DNA of 64,000 nt from Alkalibacillus aidingensis (GTDB taxonomy: Bacteria; Bacillota; Bacilli; Bacillales; Alkalibacillaceae). Shown piece after piece: positions 18,552 through 29,772 of the stretch (its first letter is position 1; each line of letters starts with the position of its first letter). The position numbers and the translations under genes are program-made. The stretch is taken from positions 682,001 to 746,000 of the forward strand of contig NZ_JABXWU010000001.1 of assembly GCF_014595945.1 (NCBI RefSeq), given 5' to 3'. Below the pieces are notes generated by a model, which had not been told where the DNA came from, did no database searches, and saw only the letters and a program-made list of their open reading frames with translations.

Positions 18552-19880
18552 TTATTCTTTATCGTGAACTTCTCGAACGACAATTCGAGAACCTTCCACT
18601 TTAACAATTTCTACTGGTTGGTCTCGGTTAATAAAAGCCCCTTCAGAAACCACATCTAACCTTTCATTATCAAATACTGCCGCACCAGATGGCCTTAAAA
18701 ATGTCAGTGCTTTACCTCGTTTTCCGATTAGATCTGTTCGGTTCTCGTTAGAAACATAACCTAATTCAGTACTCGTCTGATCTCTAAGTACTAATAATTT
18801 AAATATACCTCTATTTGTGTCTAGTTTTCGGAAAAGAATAATAGCCAATATAATCGCGACTAAAAGTGAGATTCCAATACTGAAGGCCATATGACCCATA
18901 TCTGCTCCAGATATGACCATCGCTCCCAATATGGCACCTCCACCAATCACACCAAGAATACCACTTGGGAAAAATATCTCTAGTATAATACAGATTAACC
19001 CAACTAATAGTAGTATCATCGATTCATATCCCGCAAAGCCAGCAATCAGATGTCCATAGAAAAATAATAATAAAGAAGATACTCCCATAATACCAGGAAT
19101 TCCGAAGCCAGGCGAGTATAATTCAACAATTAACCCAATACTTGCAACCGATAGTAAAATCGGAATAACAACTGGACTTGTGACAAAGCGAGCAATATTT
19201 TCTGAGAATGTTGGGCTAGTTTCAACAATCTGAGGATTCTCCACACCCAATTGCTCTAGGACTTCATCTCGACTGTTAACCACCCCTTCAGCATAACCTA
19301 CTTCATAAGCTTGTGAAGGTGACAAAGTTAAAAAGCTGTCTGGTCCAGCACCGTATTCCGAAAGATCAATCGAATCATCTGCCATCGCACGTGCATAAAT
19401 CGGGTCACGGTCATTACGCTCAGCTGCTGCAACCATTGCAGATACCCATGCAGATTGTGCTTTGGAATCAGCAGCGTTCCCATCACCTGTTATGACTCCC
19501 GATGCCCCCATCGTAGCACCTGTCCCCATATAAATTTCATCTGTCATCAGAGCGATATAGGAGCCTGCCGATAGTGCTTGACTTTTGACGTAGGAAACAC
19601 TTGGAATCGTTAAATTGTTAAGTAAACCGGCAATTTCATTGGCAGAATCGACCCGACCACCAGGTGTGTCAATTTCAAAAATAATATAATCAGCAAAGTT
19701 TTCTTCAGCTTCACGAATACTTCTCTCCATAAAAGCAACAAGTCCACGCTCAACTTCATCCTCGACTGGAACGACATAAACGACCGGTGTCGACGCATCA
19801 TTATCAGAATGAATAGTTGCATGATTTAACCACATAAAAGCTAATAAAAATGTCAATAATAAGTATATTCTCTTGTTCAT
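18552..19880 (-). CDS. yqeZ: NfeD family ClpP-class membrane serine protease
   Basis: 442 residues: signal peptide (RIYLLLTFLLAFMWLNHATI), a ClpP-like protease domain at about 30-220 with GGRVDSANEIAG, the SAGSYIA nucleophile region and a downstream Lys in DSKAQSAW, four to six membrane helices at about 235-345, and a C-terminal NfeD OB-fold domain (about 375-440, DLIGKRGKALTFLRPSGAAVF). Such proteins partner with flotillins, here floA 21 bp downstream. ATG with GGAGGGAG. Confidence 0.95.
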   Translation of the reverse strand: MNKRIYLLLTFLLAFMWLNHATIHSDNDASTPVVYVVPVEDEVERGLVAFMERSIREAEENFADYIIFEIDTPGGRVDSANEIAGLLNNLTIPSVSYVKSQALSAGSYIALMTDEIYMGTGATMGASGVITGDGNAADSKAQSAWVSAMVAAAERNDRDPIYARAMADDSIDLSEYGAGPDSFLTLSPSQAYEVGYAEGVVNSRDEVLEQLGVENPQIVETSPTFSENIARFVTSPVVIPILLSVASIGLIVELYSPGFGIPGIMGVSSLLLFFYGHLIAGFAGYESMILLLVGLICIILEIFFPSGILGVIGGGAILGAMVISGADMGHMAFSIGISLLVAIILAIILFRKLDTNRGIFKLLVLRDQTSTELGYVSNENRTDLIGKRGKALTFLRPSGAAVFDNERLDVVSEGAFINRDQPVEIVKVEGSRIVVREVHDKE

Positions 19881-19991
19881 CTACTCCCTCCTTTCTCTAT
19901 CAAAATTGGCTTTTTATTTCTATATAAAGATGCTTATTATTATTATACGACAAAACTAATTAATTTTTTATTATTCTAACAACAATATAAC

Positions 19992-20076
19992 AAAAAATAG
20001 GTACTAAGCAACTCACATAATGAACTGGTGTAGAGAACTTCTACACAAATTCACTATAAAAGTGCCTAGCACCTAT
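19992..20076 (-). terminator. Terminator / structured repeat after yqeY
   Basis: Imperfect stem (ATAGGTACTAAGCA 19998-20010 against TGCCTAGCACCTAT 20063-20076) enclosing a second hairpin (GTGTAGA / TCTACAC). A run of six T follows on the minus strand. The AGTGCCTAGCACCTAT end resembles GTGCCAGGCACC-type intergenic hairpins common in Bacillaceae; whether this one is a dispersed repeat cannot be judged from one copy. Confidence 0.65.
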
Positions 20077-20086
20077 CTTTCTGATT

Positions 20087-20533
20087 TTATTGCAATTGTT
20101 TAAGAACCATTTGATTGACTTTAGATCCGTCAGCCTTTCCTTTAACCTTAGGCATAACAGCACTCATCACTTGGCCCATCTCTTGTTTTGAAGTTGCTCC
20201 AATCTCTTGAATCGTTTCATCAATAACTTGTTGCAATTCTTCATCAGACAATTGCTCTGGCAAATATCCTTCAATAAGAGCTAATTCCTGCTCTGTTTTT
20301 TCGACTAAATCTTCTCGATTAGCACTCTTGAACTCTTGGAGGGAGTCTTTCCTTTGCTTTACTTCACGAGTCAGGACTTGAAGCTCTTCTTCTTCAGTCA
20401 GCTCTCCATCCCTTTTCTTGATTGCCTCATTTTGTAATGAAGACTTAATCATACGAATAACATTAAGCTTATCTTTTTCCTTGTTTCTCATAGCTTGTTT
20501 CATATCTTCGTTTAAACGATCAAGCAAAGCCAT
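20087..20533 (-). CDS. yqeY: GatB/YqeY domain protein
   Basis: 148-residue homologue of the tRNA-binding tail domain of GatB; family precise role unproven. Contains [42 protein letters not shown] and the C-terminal [16 protein letters not shown], all typical. Follows rpsU by 21 bp, as is nearly universal in Firmicutes, so probably co-expressed with the ribosomal gene. Confidence 0.94.
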   Translation of the reverse strand: MALLDRLNEDMKQAMRNKEKDKLNVIRMIKSSLQNEAIKKRDGELTEEEELQVLTREVKQRKDSLQEFKSANREDLVEKTEQELALIEGYLPEQLSDEELQQVIDETIQEIGATSKQEMGQVMSAVMPKVKGKADGSKVNQMVLKQLQ

Positions 20534-20554
20534 TAAAAATTACACCCTCTTTTA

Positions 20555-20731
20555 CTACTTTCTACGCTTTCTTGCAGCTTCTGACTTCTTCTTACGACGT
20601 TCGCTCGGCTTTTCGTAGAATTCACGTTTACGGTACTCAGATAATGTACCGTTCTTAGAAACCGAACGTCTAAAGCGTCGAAGAGCATCCTCAATAGACT
20701 CATTCTTTCTAACGCGAGTTGAATTTGACAT
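20555..20731 (-). CDS. rpsU: 30S ribosomal protein S21
   Basis: 58 residues, very basic: starts [20 protein letters not shown] and ends in EAARKRRK; matches S21 throughout, with the [17 protein letters not shown] signature. ATG preceded by GGAGGGAGGG. It is shorter than the longest open frame in this place, which is out of frame and spurious. Confidence 0.97.
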   Translation of the reverse strand: MSNSTRVRKNESIEDALRRFRRSVSKNGTLSEYRKREFYEKPSERRKKKSEAARKRRK

Positions 20732-20796
20732 GCTCTACCCTCCCTCCAAATAAAACGCATAAATCAATATGTGTATCATATCACACATCATTGCTT

Positions 20797-20825
20797 ATTA
20801 TATTAAACATTTGTCATTAGGTCAA
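20797..20825 (-). promoter_or_regulatory. Sigma-A promoter of rpsU-yqeY
   Basis: Minus strand -35 TTGACC (20820-20825), 17 bp, -10 TATAAT (20797-20802). A small inverted repeat, ATGTGT / ACACAT (20769-20788), follows in the leader. Confidence 0.85.
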
Positions 20826-20877
20826 TCTTTTAGAATGACTTGTTATTGTTAACATACAATGAAATGAGGTGTTAATT

Positions 20878-21825
20878 ATGTATACATTATCGTTACTCAT
20901 TTTTATTTACATTGGAATATTTATTTTTGGTATTGTTTTAATGCGAATCGGATTCCAAACATTAACCTATACACATATCAAACAATTCACTCCTAAACTA
21001 TCACCGATGAATGGCTTTGTAGCAGGATTAATCCTAACAGCATTACTTCAAAGTAGCTCTGCTTCAATTGCATTATTAATTACATTTATGGCATCAGTAA
21101 ATCGTTCGCTACGGTTTACGATTAGTTTTATTATTGGGGCCAATATTGGGACAACCTTTACAGCTCAACTTTTTGTGTGGAATAACTTGGAGCTTATGTG
21201 GTTTTGTTTATTAGTTGGGGTTTTTTTAATATTAATTCCTTTAAATCATTATTTATGGTTTTCAACCGGTGTCATATTATTTGGCCTGGGCGTTATTTTT
21301 ACAGCCTTACACGGCCTTGAAAATCTCGCTAGTGTTGTACCAACCACACGAATCGAAGAATTAATAGGTGGTGAACAACAGTCCACATTACAGTTATTGT
21401 TTTTAGGATTTGCTTTAACTGCGATTATTCAATCATCAACTACTGTCACAGGGATATTAATGAGTTTTTCTCACGAGGGAATCATTCCTCTGGCACATAC
21501 TTATTACTTACTATTAGGTGCCAATATTGGGACATGCCTTACCATCTTAATTGTATCTATCAGTCAGCCATTTTATGGAAAAATAACAGCTTATTCTCAT
21601 ATTTGGATTAATGTTTTGGGTGCAATCATTGCTTTTCCTAGTATCCTTAGAGAACCTGTGATCAATATAGCGGCATGGTTAACGACTAATCCTGAACAAC
21701 AAATTGTCTATGTTTCAATTCTATACAATGTATTAATTGGTGTCATCTTCCTTATCTTACTAAAACCATTCAGCCATTTTGTCACAATGGTTCACAAAAA
21801 TAAAAAGGGATTGAGCTCATCATGA
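20878..21825 (+). CDS. yqeW: Na+/phosphate cotransporter family protein YqeW
   Basis: 315-residue inner-membrane protein with the duplicated Na/Pi-cotransporter repeats: TALLQSSSASIALL with GANIGTTFTAQ in the first half and TAIIQSSTTVTGIL with GANIGTCLTILI in the second. About eight to nine helices. ATG at 20878 with GAGGTG 7 nt upstream; a GTG at 20869 lies inside that site and is rejected. Divergent from rpsU, the same place as B. subtilis yqeW. Substrate phosphate is inferred from the family. Confidence 0.9.
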   Translation: MYTLSLLIFIYIGIFIFGIVLMRIGFQTLTYTHIKQFTPKLSPMNGFVAGLILTALLQSSSASIALLITFMASVNRSLRFTISFIIGANIGTTFTAQLFVWNNLELMWFCLLVGVFLILIPLNHYLWFSTGVILFGLGVIFTALHGLENLASVVPTTRIEELIGGEQQSTLQLLFLGFALTAIIQSSTTVTGILMSFSHEGIIPLAHTYYLLLGANIGTCLTILIVSISQPFYGKITAYSHIWINVLGAIIAFPSILREPVINIAAWLTTNPEQQIVYVSILYNVLIGVIFLILLKPFSHFVTMVHKNKKGLSSS

Positions 21826-21836
21826 ACTCAATCCCT
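21802..21836 (-). terminator. Terminator of deoC, shared with the yqeW end
   Basis: 10-bp stem AGGGATTGAG / CTCAATCCCT; on the minus strand TTTTTATTTTT follows. The hairpin spans the yqeW stop codon, so it may also end yqeW transcription, with a poorer U tract on that side. Confidence 0.88.
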
Positions 21837-21842
21837 AAATTA

Positions 21843-22514
21843 TTAATAATCGGAAGTAGAAGTCTCACCTTTAACAATTTCAACACCAGAAGATGCTCCA
21901 ATACGAGTTGCACCTGCTTCAATCATTGCTTTTGTATCTTCTAGGCTTCTAACACCACCAGAAGCTTTCACACCCATTTCTGGGCCTACAGTTGTTCGCA
22001 TCAAGCGAATATCTTCAACTGTGGCACCTCCACCAGAGAAACCAGTAGAAGTTTTTACATAATCAGCACCTGCACGTTTGGAGATTTCACATGCTTTAAC
22101 TTTTTCATCTTTAGTTAACAGTGAGGTTTCAATAATAACTTTTACAAGAGCTTGACCTTTAGCTTCGTTAACAACAGCTTCAATATCGTTTTGAACCTCT
22201 TCATAATGACCATCTTTTAATGAACCAATATTAATAACCATATCAACCTCTGTTGCACCGTTTTCAATTGCCTGTTTGGTCTCAAAAGCTTTAGTTTCAG
22301 GTGTGGTTGCACCTAAAGGAAAACCGATAACTGTACAAACTTTTACCTCAGTGTCCTTTAATAGTTCGTGACAGTGGGCTACCCAAGTCGGGTTAACACA
22401 AACAGAAGCAAATTGATTTTCCTTCGCTTCTTTGCAGATTTGGTTAATCTTCTCTACTTGTGTTTCAGGTTTAAGTTGTGTGTGATCAATCATGCTTGCA
22501 ATTTGATTATCCAT
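21843..22514 (-). CDS. deoC: Deoxyribose-phosphate aldolase
   Basis: Cleaves 2-deoxyribose-5-phosphate to acetaldehyde and glyceraldehyde-3-phosphate in deoxynucleoside catabolism. 223 residues; the Schiff-base lysine is in [16 protein letters not shown] (about residue 153), the second lysine in [12 protein letters not shown] with AAAGGAGAG. Monocistronic by appearance: a terminator follows and a 260-bp AT-rich gap with no recognisable site precedes it. Confidence 0.96.
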   Translation of the reverse strand: MDNQIASMIDHTQLKPETQVEKINQICKEAKENQFASVCVNPTWVAHCHELLKDTEVKVCTVIGFPLGATTPETKAFETKQAIENGATEVDMVINIGSLKDGHYEEVQNDIEAVVNEAKGQALVKVIIETSLLTKDEKVKACEISKRAGADYVKTSTGFSGGGATVEDIRLMRTTVGPEMGVKASGGVRSLEDTKAMIEAGATRIGASSGVEIVKGETSTSDY

Positions 22515-22773
22515 TTAAAACTCTCCTTTGTCTTAAAAACTAGTTTATAGATGGTTCGTGTGACATAAAACAGTTTGATGTACAGTAACTTTAATACAAT
22601 AGTTAGTATTGCTTTTAATGCGCTACGGAAATACGCTACGCTAGTAAGGTTATTTATCAATCTTATATGATCTTATATTCGTTGAAAAATCACCGTTAGC
22701 GTAAGCAGAATAATATAGCACTGAATACAACCAGAAAGTGAGTTAATACACATACTTCATCAAATTTACTAAC

Positions 22774-24132
22774 TTATGAGGACAGTATTGATTTTTGAGC
22801 AGCCTCTGTGTCATTCATTACGCGAACGAATTGCCCTTCATTATAAGGATACCCCGCCTTAGTCATTTTGACACGGACGATTTGGCCGACATATTCCTCA
22901 GGACATTCAAAAACTACCTTCAAGTAATTGTCTGAATAACCTTCATATAATCCACTATCCGGTTTTTCCTTAAAGGGTGCTTCAGGAATAACCTCTAAAA
23001 CCTCACCTTCATATTGTGAAGCATATTCCTTTGCTTGCTGATTAGAAAGTTCAATTAAGCGGTGCACTCGATCATTTTTAACGTCATCATCAACTTGGTC
23101 CTTCATTCGAGCTGCTGGTGTTCCCGTGCGCATTGAATAAGGAAATACGTGTAACTCAGAGTAACCGATTTCTTGAATTGAGCGATAGGTTTCCATAAAT
23201 TCCTCTTCTGTTTCACCGGGAAACCCGACAATAACATCAGAAGTGATGGCTAATCCAGGTAATGCCTGTTTCACTTTCTCAATTCGACCACGATAAAACT
23301 CCATCGTATATTTACGTCTCATTCGCTTAAGGACAGTATCAGAACCTGCTTGTAAAGGGATGTGCAAGTGTCGTACTACCTTATCAGACTTGTTAAGAAC
23401 GTCAATTACTTCATCAGTAATCTGACTAGCTTCAATCGATGAGATACGAATTCGTTTTAAGCCTTCAACTTTCTCATCTAAATCACGTAGTAATGCAGCT
23501 AAATTGTAATCTTTCAAATCTTCACCATAGCCACCAGTATGGATACCTGTTAAAACAACTTCCTTATAACCCGCATCAACTAGCTGTTGGGCTTGTTTAA
23601 CCACTTCTTCTGGTGGTCGTGAGCGCATCAGCCCCCTAGCCCAAGGAATAATACAGAAGGTACAGAAATTGTTACAGCCTTCCTGTATCTTTAACGAAGC
23701 ACGCGTACGATCAGTGAATGAAGGAACATCCATCTCTTCAAAGACCCGCGTCTTCATAATGTTAGAAACCCCATTAATCGGTTGACGTTCTTGTTGATAT
23801 TGTTCTATGTACTCAAGCATTTTTCGTCGATCTTGAGTCCCAACGACAACATCGACACCTGGAATTTCCATAATCTCACCAGGGGATGTCTGTGCATAGC
23901 ATCCTGTTACACAAATGACCGCATCAGGATTTTTTCGAATAGCCCGTCTAATCACTTGGCGACTTTTCTTATCACCAGTATTCGTCACAGTACAAGTATT
24001 GATGACATATACGTCTGAACGCTGATCAAAATCCACACGCTCATAGTCATTTTCTTTAAAGAATTGCCAAATAGCTTCAGTTTCATAATGATTAACCTTA
24101 CAACCTAAGGTATGAAATGCAACAGTTGTCAT
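22774..24132 (-). CDS. mtaB: tRNA t6A37 methylthiotransferase MtaB
   Basis: Radical-SAM enzyme converting t6A to ms2t6A at position 37. About 452 residues: N-terminal MTTase domain with Cys in TLGCKVN, NTCTVT and VTGCYAQ; radical-SAM motif GCNNFCTFCIIPWARG; C-terminal TRAM domain. Starts at the ATG 24132 (MTTVAFHTLGCKV); an ATG at 24147 contains the GGAGGTG ribosome site and is rejected. That site overlaps the rsmE stop, so translation is probably coupled. Confidence 0.96.
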   Translation of the reverse strand: MTTVAFHTLGCKVNHYETEAIWQFFKENDYERVDFDQRSDVYVINTCTVTNTGDKKSRQVIRRAIRKNPDAVICVTGCYAQTSPGEIMEIPGVDVVVGTQDRRKMLEYIEQYQQERQPINGVSNIMKTRVFEEMDVPSFTDRTRASLKIQEGCNNFCTFCIIPWARGLMRSRPPEEVVKQAQQLVDAGYKEVVLTGIHTGGYGEDLKDYNLAALLRDLDEKVEGLKRIRISSIEASQITDEVIDVLNKSDKVVRHLHIPLQAGSDTVLKRMRRKYTMEFYRGRIEKVKQALPGLAITSDVIVGFPGETEEEFMETYRSIQEIGYSELHVFPYSMRTGTPAARMKDQVDDDVKNDRVHRLIELSNQQAKEYASQYEGEVLEVIPEAPFKEKPDSGLYEGYSDNYLKVVFECPEEYVGQIVRVKMTKAGYPYNEGQFVRVMNDTEAAQKSILSS

Positions 24133-24137
24133 GCTAT

Positions 24138-24911
24138 TCACCTCCATTCTTCAAAATAAAAAGATATTGCAGATAAAATATAAAGTGGTGCTGTCTCACT
24201 TCTTAGAATCCGAGGACCTAACCTTATCGGCTTACATTCATACTGGTTAAATATTTCAATCTCCTCATCAGAGATACCACCCTCAGGTCCAACAATGACT
24301 AAAAGCCTTGCACCTAATTTTAGATTACTTAAAACATCGATAAATGTCGAGTGGTGTTTTTTATCAACTTTCGCTTCATATTCACTAGCGACAATGACTT
24401 CATCAAAAGTTGACTCTTCTAGCACATCCTTAATCGATTTTGATGATGTAATCTGTGGAATCGATTGTCTATGTGACTGTTCACTAGCTTCTTTTGCAAT
24501 TTTTCTAAGTCTTTCTACCTTTTTACTTTCTTTTTTAGCATCCCATTTCACAATAGAACGATCCATTTTTAACGGGATTAATTCACGCATGCCTAACTCC
24601 GTACTCTTTTGAACAATTAAATCAAGTTTATCACCTTTAGGTAAACCATGGGCAATCGTTACATCGATTGGCAACTCACTTTGTTCATCAAGCTCTGAGA
24701 CAATTTTACACTCCACTTGCTTCCCCAATTCATCAATATCGATGATTTGAGCCAAGTAACTATGTCGACTAGGATGACAACAAATGACTTGGTCTGAAGA
24801 TTGCATACGCATAACATTGACAATATGATGGTAGTCATTACCATTCAGCAGTATTTTTTGACGATTAAAATCCCATTGTTCTTCTGCCGAAATAAAATAT
24901 CTTTGCATCAT
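24138..24911 (-). CDS. rsmE: 16S rRNA (uracil(1498)-N3)-methyltransferase
   Basis: SPOUT-family methyltransferase for m3U1498. About 258 residues from MMQRYFIS: N-terminal PUA-like domain, and the trefoil-knot SAM site with VGPEGGISDEE and LGPRILRSETAPLY. The frame is open 27 codons further up, but this part overlaps prmA; the ATG at 24911 has AGAGGTTAG just before it, formed by the prmA stop. Confidence 0.95.
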   Translation of the reverse strand: MMQRYFISAEEQWDFNRQKILLNGNDYHHIVNVMRMQSSDQVICCHPSRHSYLAQIIDIDELGKQVECKIVSELDEQSELPIDVTIAHGLPKGDKLDLIVQKSTELGMRELIPLKMDRSIVKWDAKKESKKVERLRKIAKEASEQSHRQSIPQITSSKSIKDVLEESTFDEVIVASEYEAKVDKKHHSTFIDVLSNLKLGARLLVIVGPEGGISDEEIEIFNQYECKPIRLGPRILRSETAPLYILSAISFYFEEWR

Positions 24912-24912
24912 T

Positions 24913-25863
24913 CTAACCTCTTTGTTCAGGTTTCTGAGCAATGATCGAAATCCAATCTTCCATCTGGTTAATCTCCAGGATTTCAAACCCATGCTTAATT
25001 AAATCATCTTTTACCAGTTCTTTTTTACCTTTAATAATGCCTGAGGTAATCAAATATCCTCCTGGTTTAATCGAATCATAAGCATCACTTGTGAACTGTA
25101 CAATAATTTCAGCTAGGATGTTAGAAACAACAATGTCAGCTTGTTGATCAACACCTTTTAGCAAATCATTTTGTTTAGCTGATACTACATCTTGAACACC
25201 ATTTAACTTTACATTAATCGTCGTACTTTTAACAGCAATTTCATCTAGGTCAAAGGCATGGACCTCTTTAGCTCCTAGAAGAGCCGATGCAATCGTTAAT
25301 ACTCCAGAACCTGAGCCAACGTCTAATACGACATCCCCATCTTTAACATACCTTTCTAATGCCTGAAGACTTAAAACCGTTGTTGGATGAGTTCCTGTTC
25401 CAAAGGCCATACCCGGGTCTAATTCAATGATTAACTCATCACTATTAACGGGATCATAGTCTTCCCAAGTAGGAATAATCGTAATCTTCTCGGAGATCTT
25501 AACCGGTTTGTAGTATTTTTTCCAAGCGGTTGCCCACTCTTCCTCATTAACTTCAGAAATGGTGACATTATTCTTCCCAATATCTATATCAAATTTAACT
25601 AGGTTATTTATAGACTCTTTAATTTCATCGACTGTTTCACCTAAAAAACTATTAATTGGTAAATAAGCTTTAATATAGACGCCTTCTTCTGGATAATTAT
25701 CTGGATCTAATTCATAGATAGTCCCATATAAAGGAACCCTTTCTTGATATAGATCTTGCCTATCCTCAATCACTACACCACTTGCGCCAGACTCGTGCAG
25801 AATATTAGAAATAGGTTCAATCGCTTCATTAGTCGTATGAATTTTTATTTCAGACCATTTCAC
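24913..25863 (-). CDS. prmA: Ribosomal protein L11 methyltransferase
   Basis: Methylates ribosomal protein L11. 316 residues, GTG start (MKWSEIKIHT). Motifs: DPGMAFGTGTHPTT at about 150-163 and the SAM loop VLDVGSGSGVL, then VVSNILAEII. Sits in the Firmicute order dnaJ-prmA-rsmE-mtaB with short gaps. Confidence 0.96.
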   Translation of the reverse strand: MKWSEIKIHTTNEAIEPISNILHESGASGVVIEDRQDLYQERVPLYGTIYELDPDNYPEEGVYIKAYLPINSFLGETVDEIKESINNLVKFDIDIGKNNVTISEVNEEEWATAWKKYYKPVKISEKITIIPTWEDYDPVNSDELIIELDPGMAFGTGTHPTTVLSLQALERYVKDGDVVLDVGSGSGVLTIASALLGAKEVHAFDLDEIAVKSTTINVKLNGVQDVVSAKQNDLLKGVDQQADIVVSNILAEIIVQFTSDAYDSIKPGGYLITSGIIKGKKELVKDDLIKHGFEILEINQMEDWISIIAQKPEQRG

Positions 25864-25887
25864 GTACCATCAACTCACTTTAATCAT

Positions 25888-27006
25888 TTATTCTCCCTTG
25901 AATGCACGTTTCATTCTTTTAAATAAACTATCTTGCTGCTCATCCAAGGTATCTTCACCACTTAATTCGTGGAACTCTCTTAACAGCTCTTTTTGACGGT
26001 CATTTAAGTTCTTAGGTACGATTACCTTTACTAGAATATGCTGATCTCCTTGACCGTAACCATGAACATTCGGTGCACCTTTTCCTTTTAGTCTAAAATG
26101 CGTACCTGTTTGTGTTCCGGCAGGTATTTTAAGTTTCACACGACCATGCACTGTTGGTACCTCTAACTCATCACCTAAAGCTGCTTGTGTAAATGTAATC
26201 GGAATTTCACAAAGAATATCGTCACCGTCACGCTCAAAGAATTCGTGTCTCTTCACTCGAACGACGACATATAAATCCCCAGGAGGTCCACCATTTACAC
26301 CTGGTCCACCTTGTCCAGAAACTCGAATTTGCTGGCCATCTTCAATACCACCTGGAATATTAATATCAATTTTCTTGCGTTTTTTAACTTTACCTGCTCC
26401 ACCACACGTCGTACACTTATCCTCAATAAATTGACCTGTACCAGAACAATGGTTACATACTCTTCGGTTAACGACACGCCCAAACGGAGTATTTTGTTCA
26501 ACATTTAGTTGACCTGAGCCATTACAGTGCGAACAAGTAGTCACTTTTGCACCTGGTTTAGCACCTGAACCATCACACGTATCACACTTTTCCTCTTTTG
26601 GGATATGAATGGTTGTATCTTTGCCGAAGATGGCTTCTTCAAATTCTATTTCCATCGTATATTGTAGATCTTGACCTTGTCTCGGTGCATTAGGGTCTCG
26701 TCTACCCCCACCACCGAAGAACATATCAAATATATCTCCAAAGTCACCAAAGCCTTCAGCACCACCACCAAAGCCTTGACCTTGCTGAGCACCTGCATGA
26801 CCGAAACGATCATATTGCTGTCTTTTCTGCTCGTTACTTAATGTCTCATAAGCTTCCTTAGCTTCTTTAAATTTTTCAGAAGCATTTGGGTCATCACTAA
26901 CATCAGGATGATACTTTCTCGCTAATTTACGATATGCTTTTTTAATTTCATCTTTAGATGCATCTTTAGACACACCCAGCACTTCATAATAATCTCGTTT
27001 ACTCAA
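25888..27006 (-). CDS. dnaJ: Chaperone protein DnaJ
   Basis: Hsp40 co-chaperone stimulating DnaK ATPase. 372 residues: J domain with HPD near residue 33, Gly/Phe-rich linker (about 70-110), four zinc repeats ([32 protein letters not shown]), C-terminal substrate domains. The start appears to be TTG (27006, M-S-K-R-D-Y-Y); a GGGAG lies about 12 nt upstream. A terminator-like hairpin lies between dnaK and dnaJ, so dnaJ is probably expressed below dnaK. Confidence 0.97.
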   Translation of the reverse strand: MSKRDYYEVLGVSKDASKDEIKKAYRKLARKYHPDVSDDPNASEKFKEAKEAYETLSNEQKRQQYDRFGHAGAQQGQGFGGGAEGFGDFGDIFDMFFGGGGRRDPNAPRQGQDLQYTMEIEFEEAIFGKDTTIHIPKEEKCDTCDGSGAKPGAKVTTCSHCNGSGQLNVEQNTPFGRVVNRRVCNHCSGTGQFIEDKCTTCGGAGKVKKRKKIDINIPGGIEDGQQIRVSGQGGPGVNGGPPGDLYVVVRVKRHEFFERDGDDILCEIPITFTQAALGDELEVPTVHGRVKLKIPAGTQTGTHFRLKGKGAPNVHGYGQGDQHILVKVIVPKNLNDRQKELLREFHELSGEDTLDEQQDSLFKRMKRAFKGE

Positions 27007-27100
27007 TTGAAGACCACACTCCCGTATCTTCTCGCATAAAGTTAATCATAACATTTTAAAGATTGATTCTGCAATCCTAGTGTAATAGATGGTATTCGTT

Positions 27101-27144
27101 AAAAAAGCCAAAGCCAAGAATATCAGCCCTTGACTTTGACTTTT
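27101..27144 (-). terminator. Terminator-like hairpin between dnaK and dnaJ
   Basis: Minus strand stem built from AAAGTCAAAGTCAAG and CTTGGCTTTGGCTTT with G-U pairs, then TTTTTT. It would attenuate read-through from dnaK into dnaJ. Confidence 0.75.
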
Positions 27145-27159
27145 AGTTGAATTGTCTTT

Positions 27160-29001
<1,842 letters not shown>

Positions 29002-29024
29002 TTATTAATCACTTAATAGATATC

Positions 29025-29612
29025 TTATTCATTAACTTTAACCATTGCAGGGCGTATAACGCGATCTTTTAGTTGATAACCTTTTTGCATCACTTGAATA
29101 ACTTGATTAGATTCATATCCTTCTTCTTGAGCTTGCATAACAGCTTGGTGCTTTTGTGGATCAAATTGTTCACCTTCTGCCTCAATCTCAACAATATCAT
29201 TTTGTTCTAATGCCTGTTTGAGCTGGTCATAAACCATTTGGATTCCTTCAGCAAAAGATTTAGTCGCTTCATCTTTTACTTCAACTTGAAGCGCACGTTC
29301 AAAATTATCGATAACAGGAATCAAATCGGTAGCTAGGTCTTGTGCCTTATATTTTAAGTCTTTCTCTTTTTCCTTCTTTGTACGTTTACGAAAGTTATCA
29401 AAGTCTGCTTGAAGACGAGCTATCTTTTCATTGAGCTGCGCGTTCTCTTCTTTAAGCCGAGTAACTTCGTCGTCCCGCTGATCTTCGTCAAAAACTTGTT
29501 CCTCTGTATCAATATCTTCATTGACAACTACATTAGTTTCATCAATCTTTTCTTCATCTTGTTGCTCTTCTTGTGGTTCAATACCTTCTTGACTGTTCAC
29601 TTTTTCATCCAT
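29025..29612 (-). CDS. grpE: Nucleotide exchange factor GrpE
   Basis: Releases ADP from DnaK. About 195 residues from MDEKVNSQEG: very acidic N-terminal region, long coiled coil (about 55-100), then the GrpE beta domain with DNFRKRTKKE and the C-terminal RPAMVKVNE. The ATG at 29612 has AGGAGGTGACAGAA upstream, which overlaps an in-frame GTG at 29621 that I reject. Confidence 0.96.
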   Translation of the reverse strand: MDEKVNSQEGIEPQEEQQDEEKIDETNVVVNEDIDTEEQVFDEDQRDDEVTRLKEENAQLNEKIARLQADFDNFRKRTKKEKEKDLKYKAQDLATDLIPVIDNFERALQVEVKDEATKSFAEGIQMVYDQLKQALEQNDIVEIEAEGEQFDPQKHQAVMQAQEEGYESNQVIQVMQKGYQLKDRVIRPAMVKVNE

Positions 29613-29684
29613 TTCTGTCACCTCCTAGTGTAGCGAATCACTTAATCCAATTGTTTAATATACCATTTTTAACCTAAAAACAAA

Positions 29685-29727
29685 ATAAAAAACCTTAAGA
29701 AAACTTGGCAAATGTTAATTGCCAAGT
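29685..29727 (-). terminator. Terminator-like hairpin between hrcA and grpE
   Basis: Stem ACTTGGCAA / TTGCCAAGT with a 7-nt loop, followed on the minus strand by TTTTCTTAAGGTTTTTTATTTT. Probably sets a lower level of grpE-dnaK read-through, or implies an extra promoter before grpE. Confidence 0.7.
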
Positions 29728-29772
29728 CAATCGAAAACATTACGAACGTCAACCACTACAAGGATTCCCGAT

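Noticed and set aside
20533-20760. 75-residue open frame on the minus strand
   Set aside because: It is an out-of-frame overlap of rpsU; the S21 frame (20555-20731) matches the family and has the ribosome site.
22515-22773. Catabolite-repression (cre) site before deoC
   Set aside because: No sequence fits the cre consensus with its central CG; the gap is AT-rich without a convincing site.
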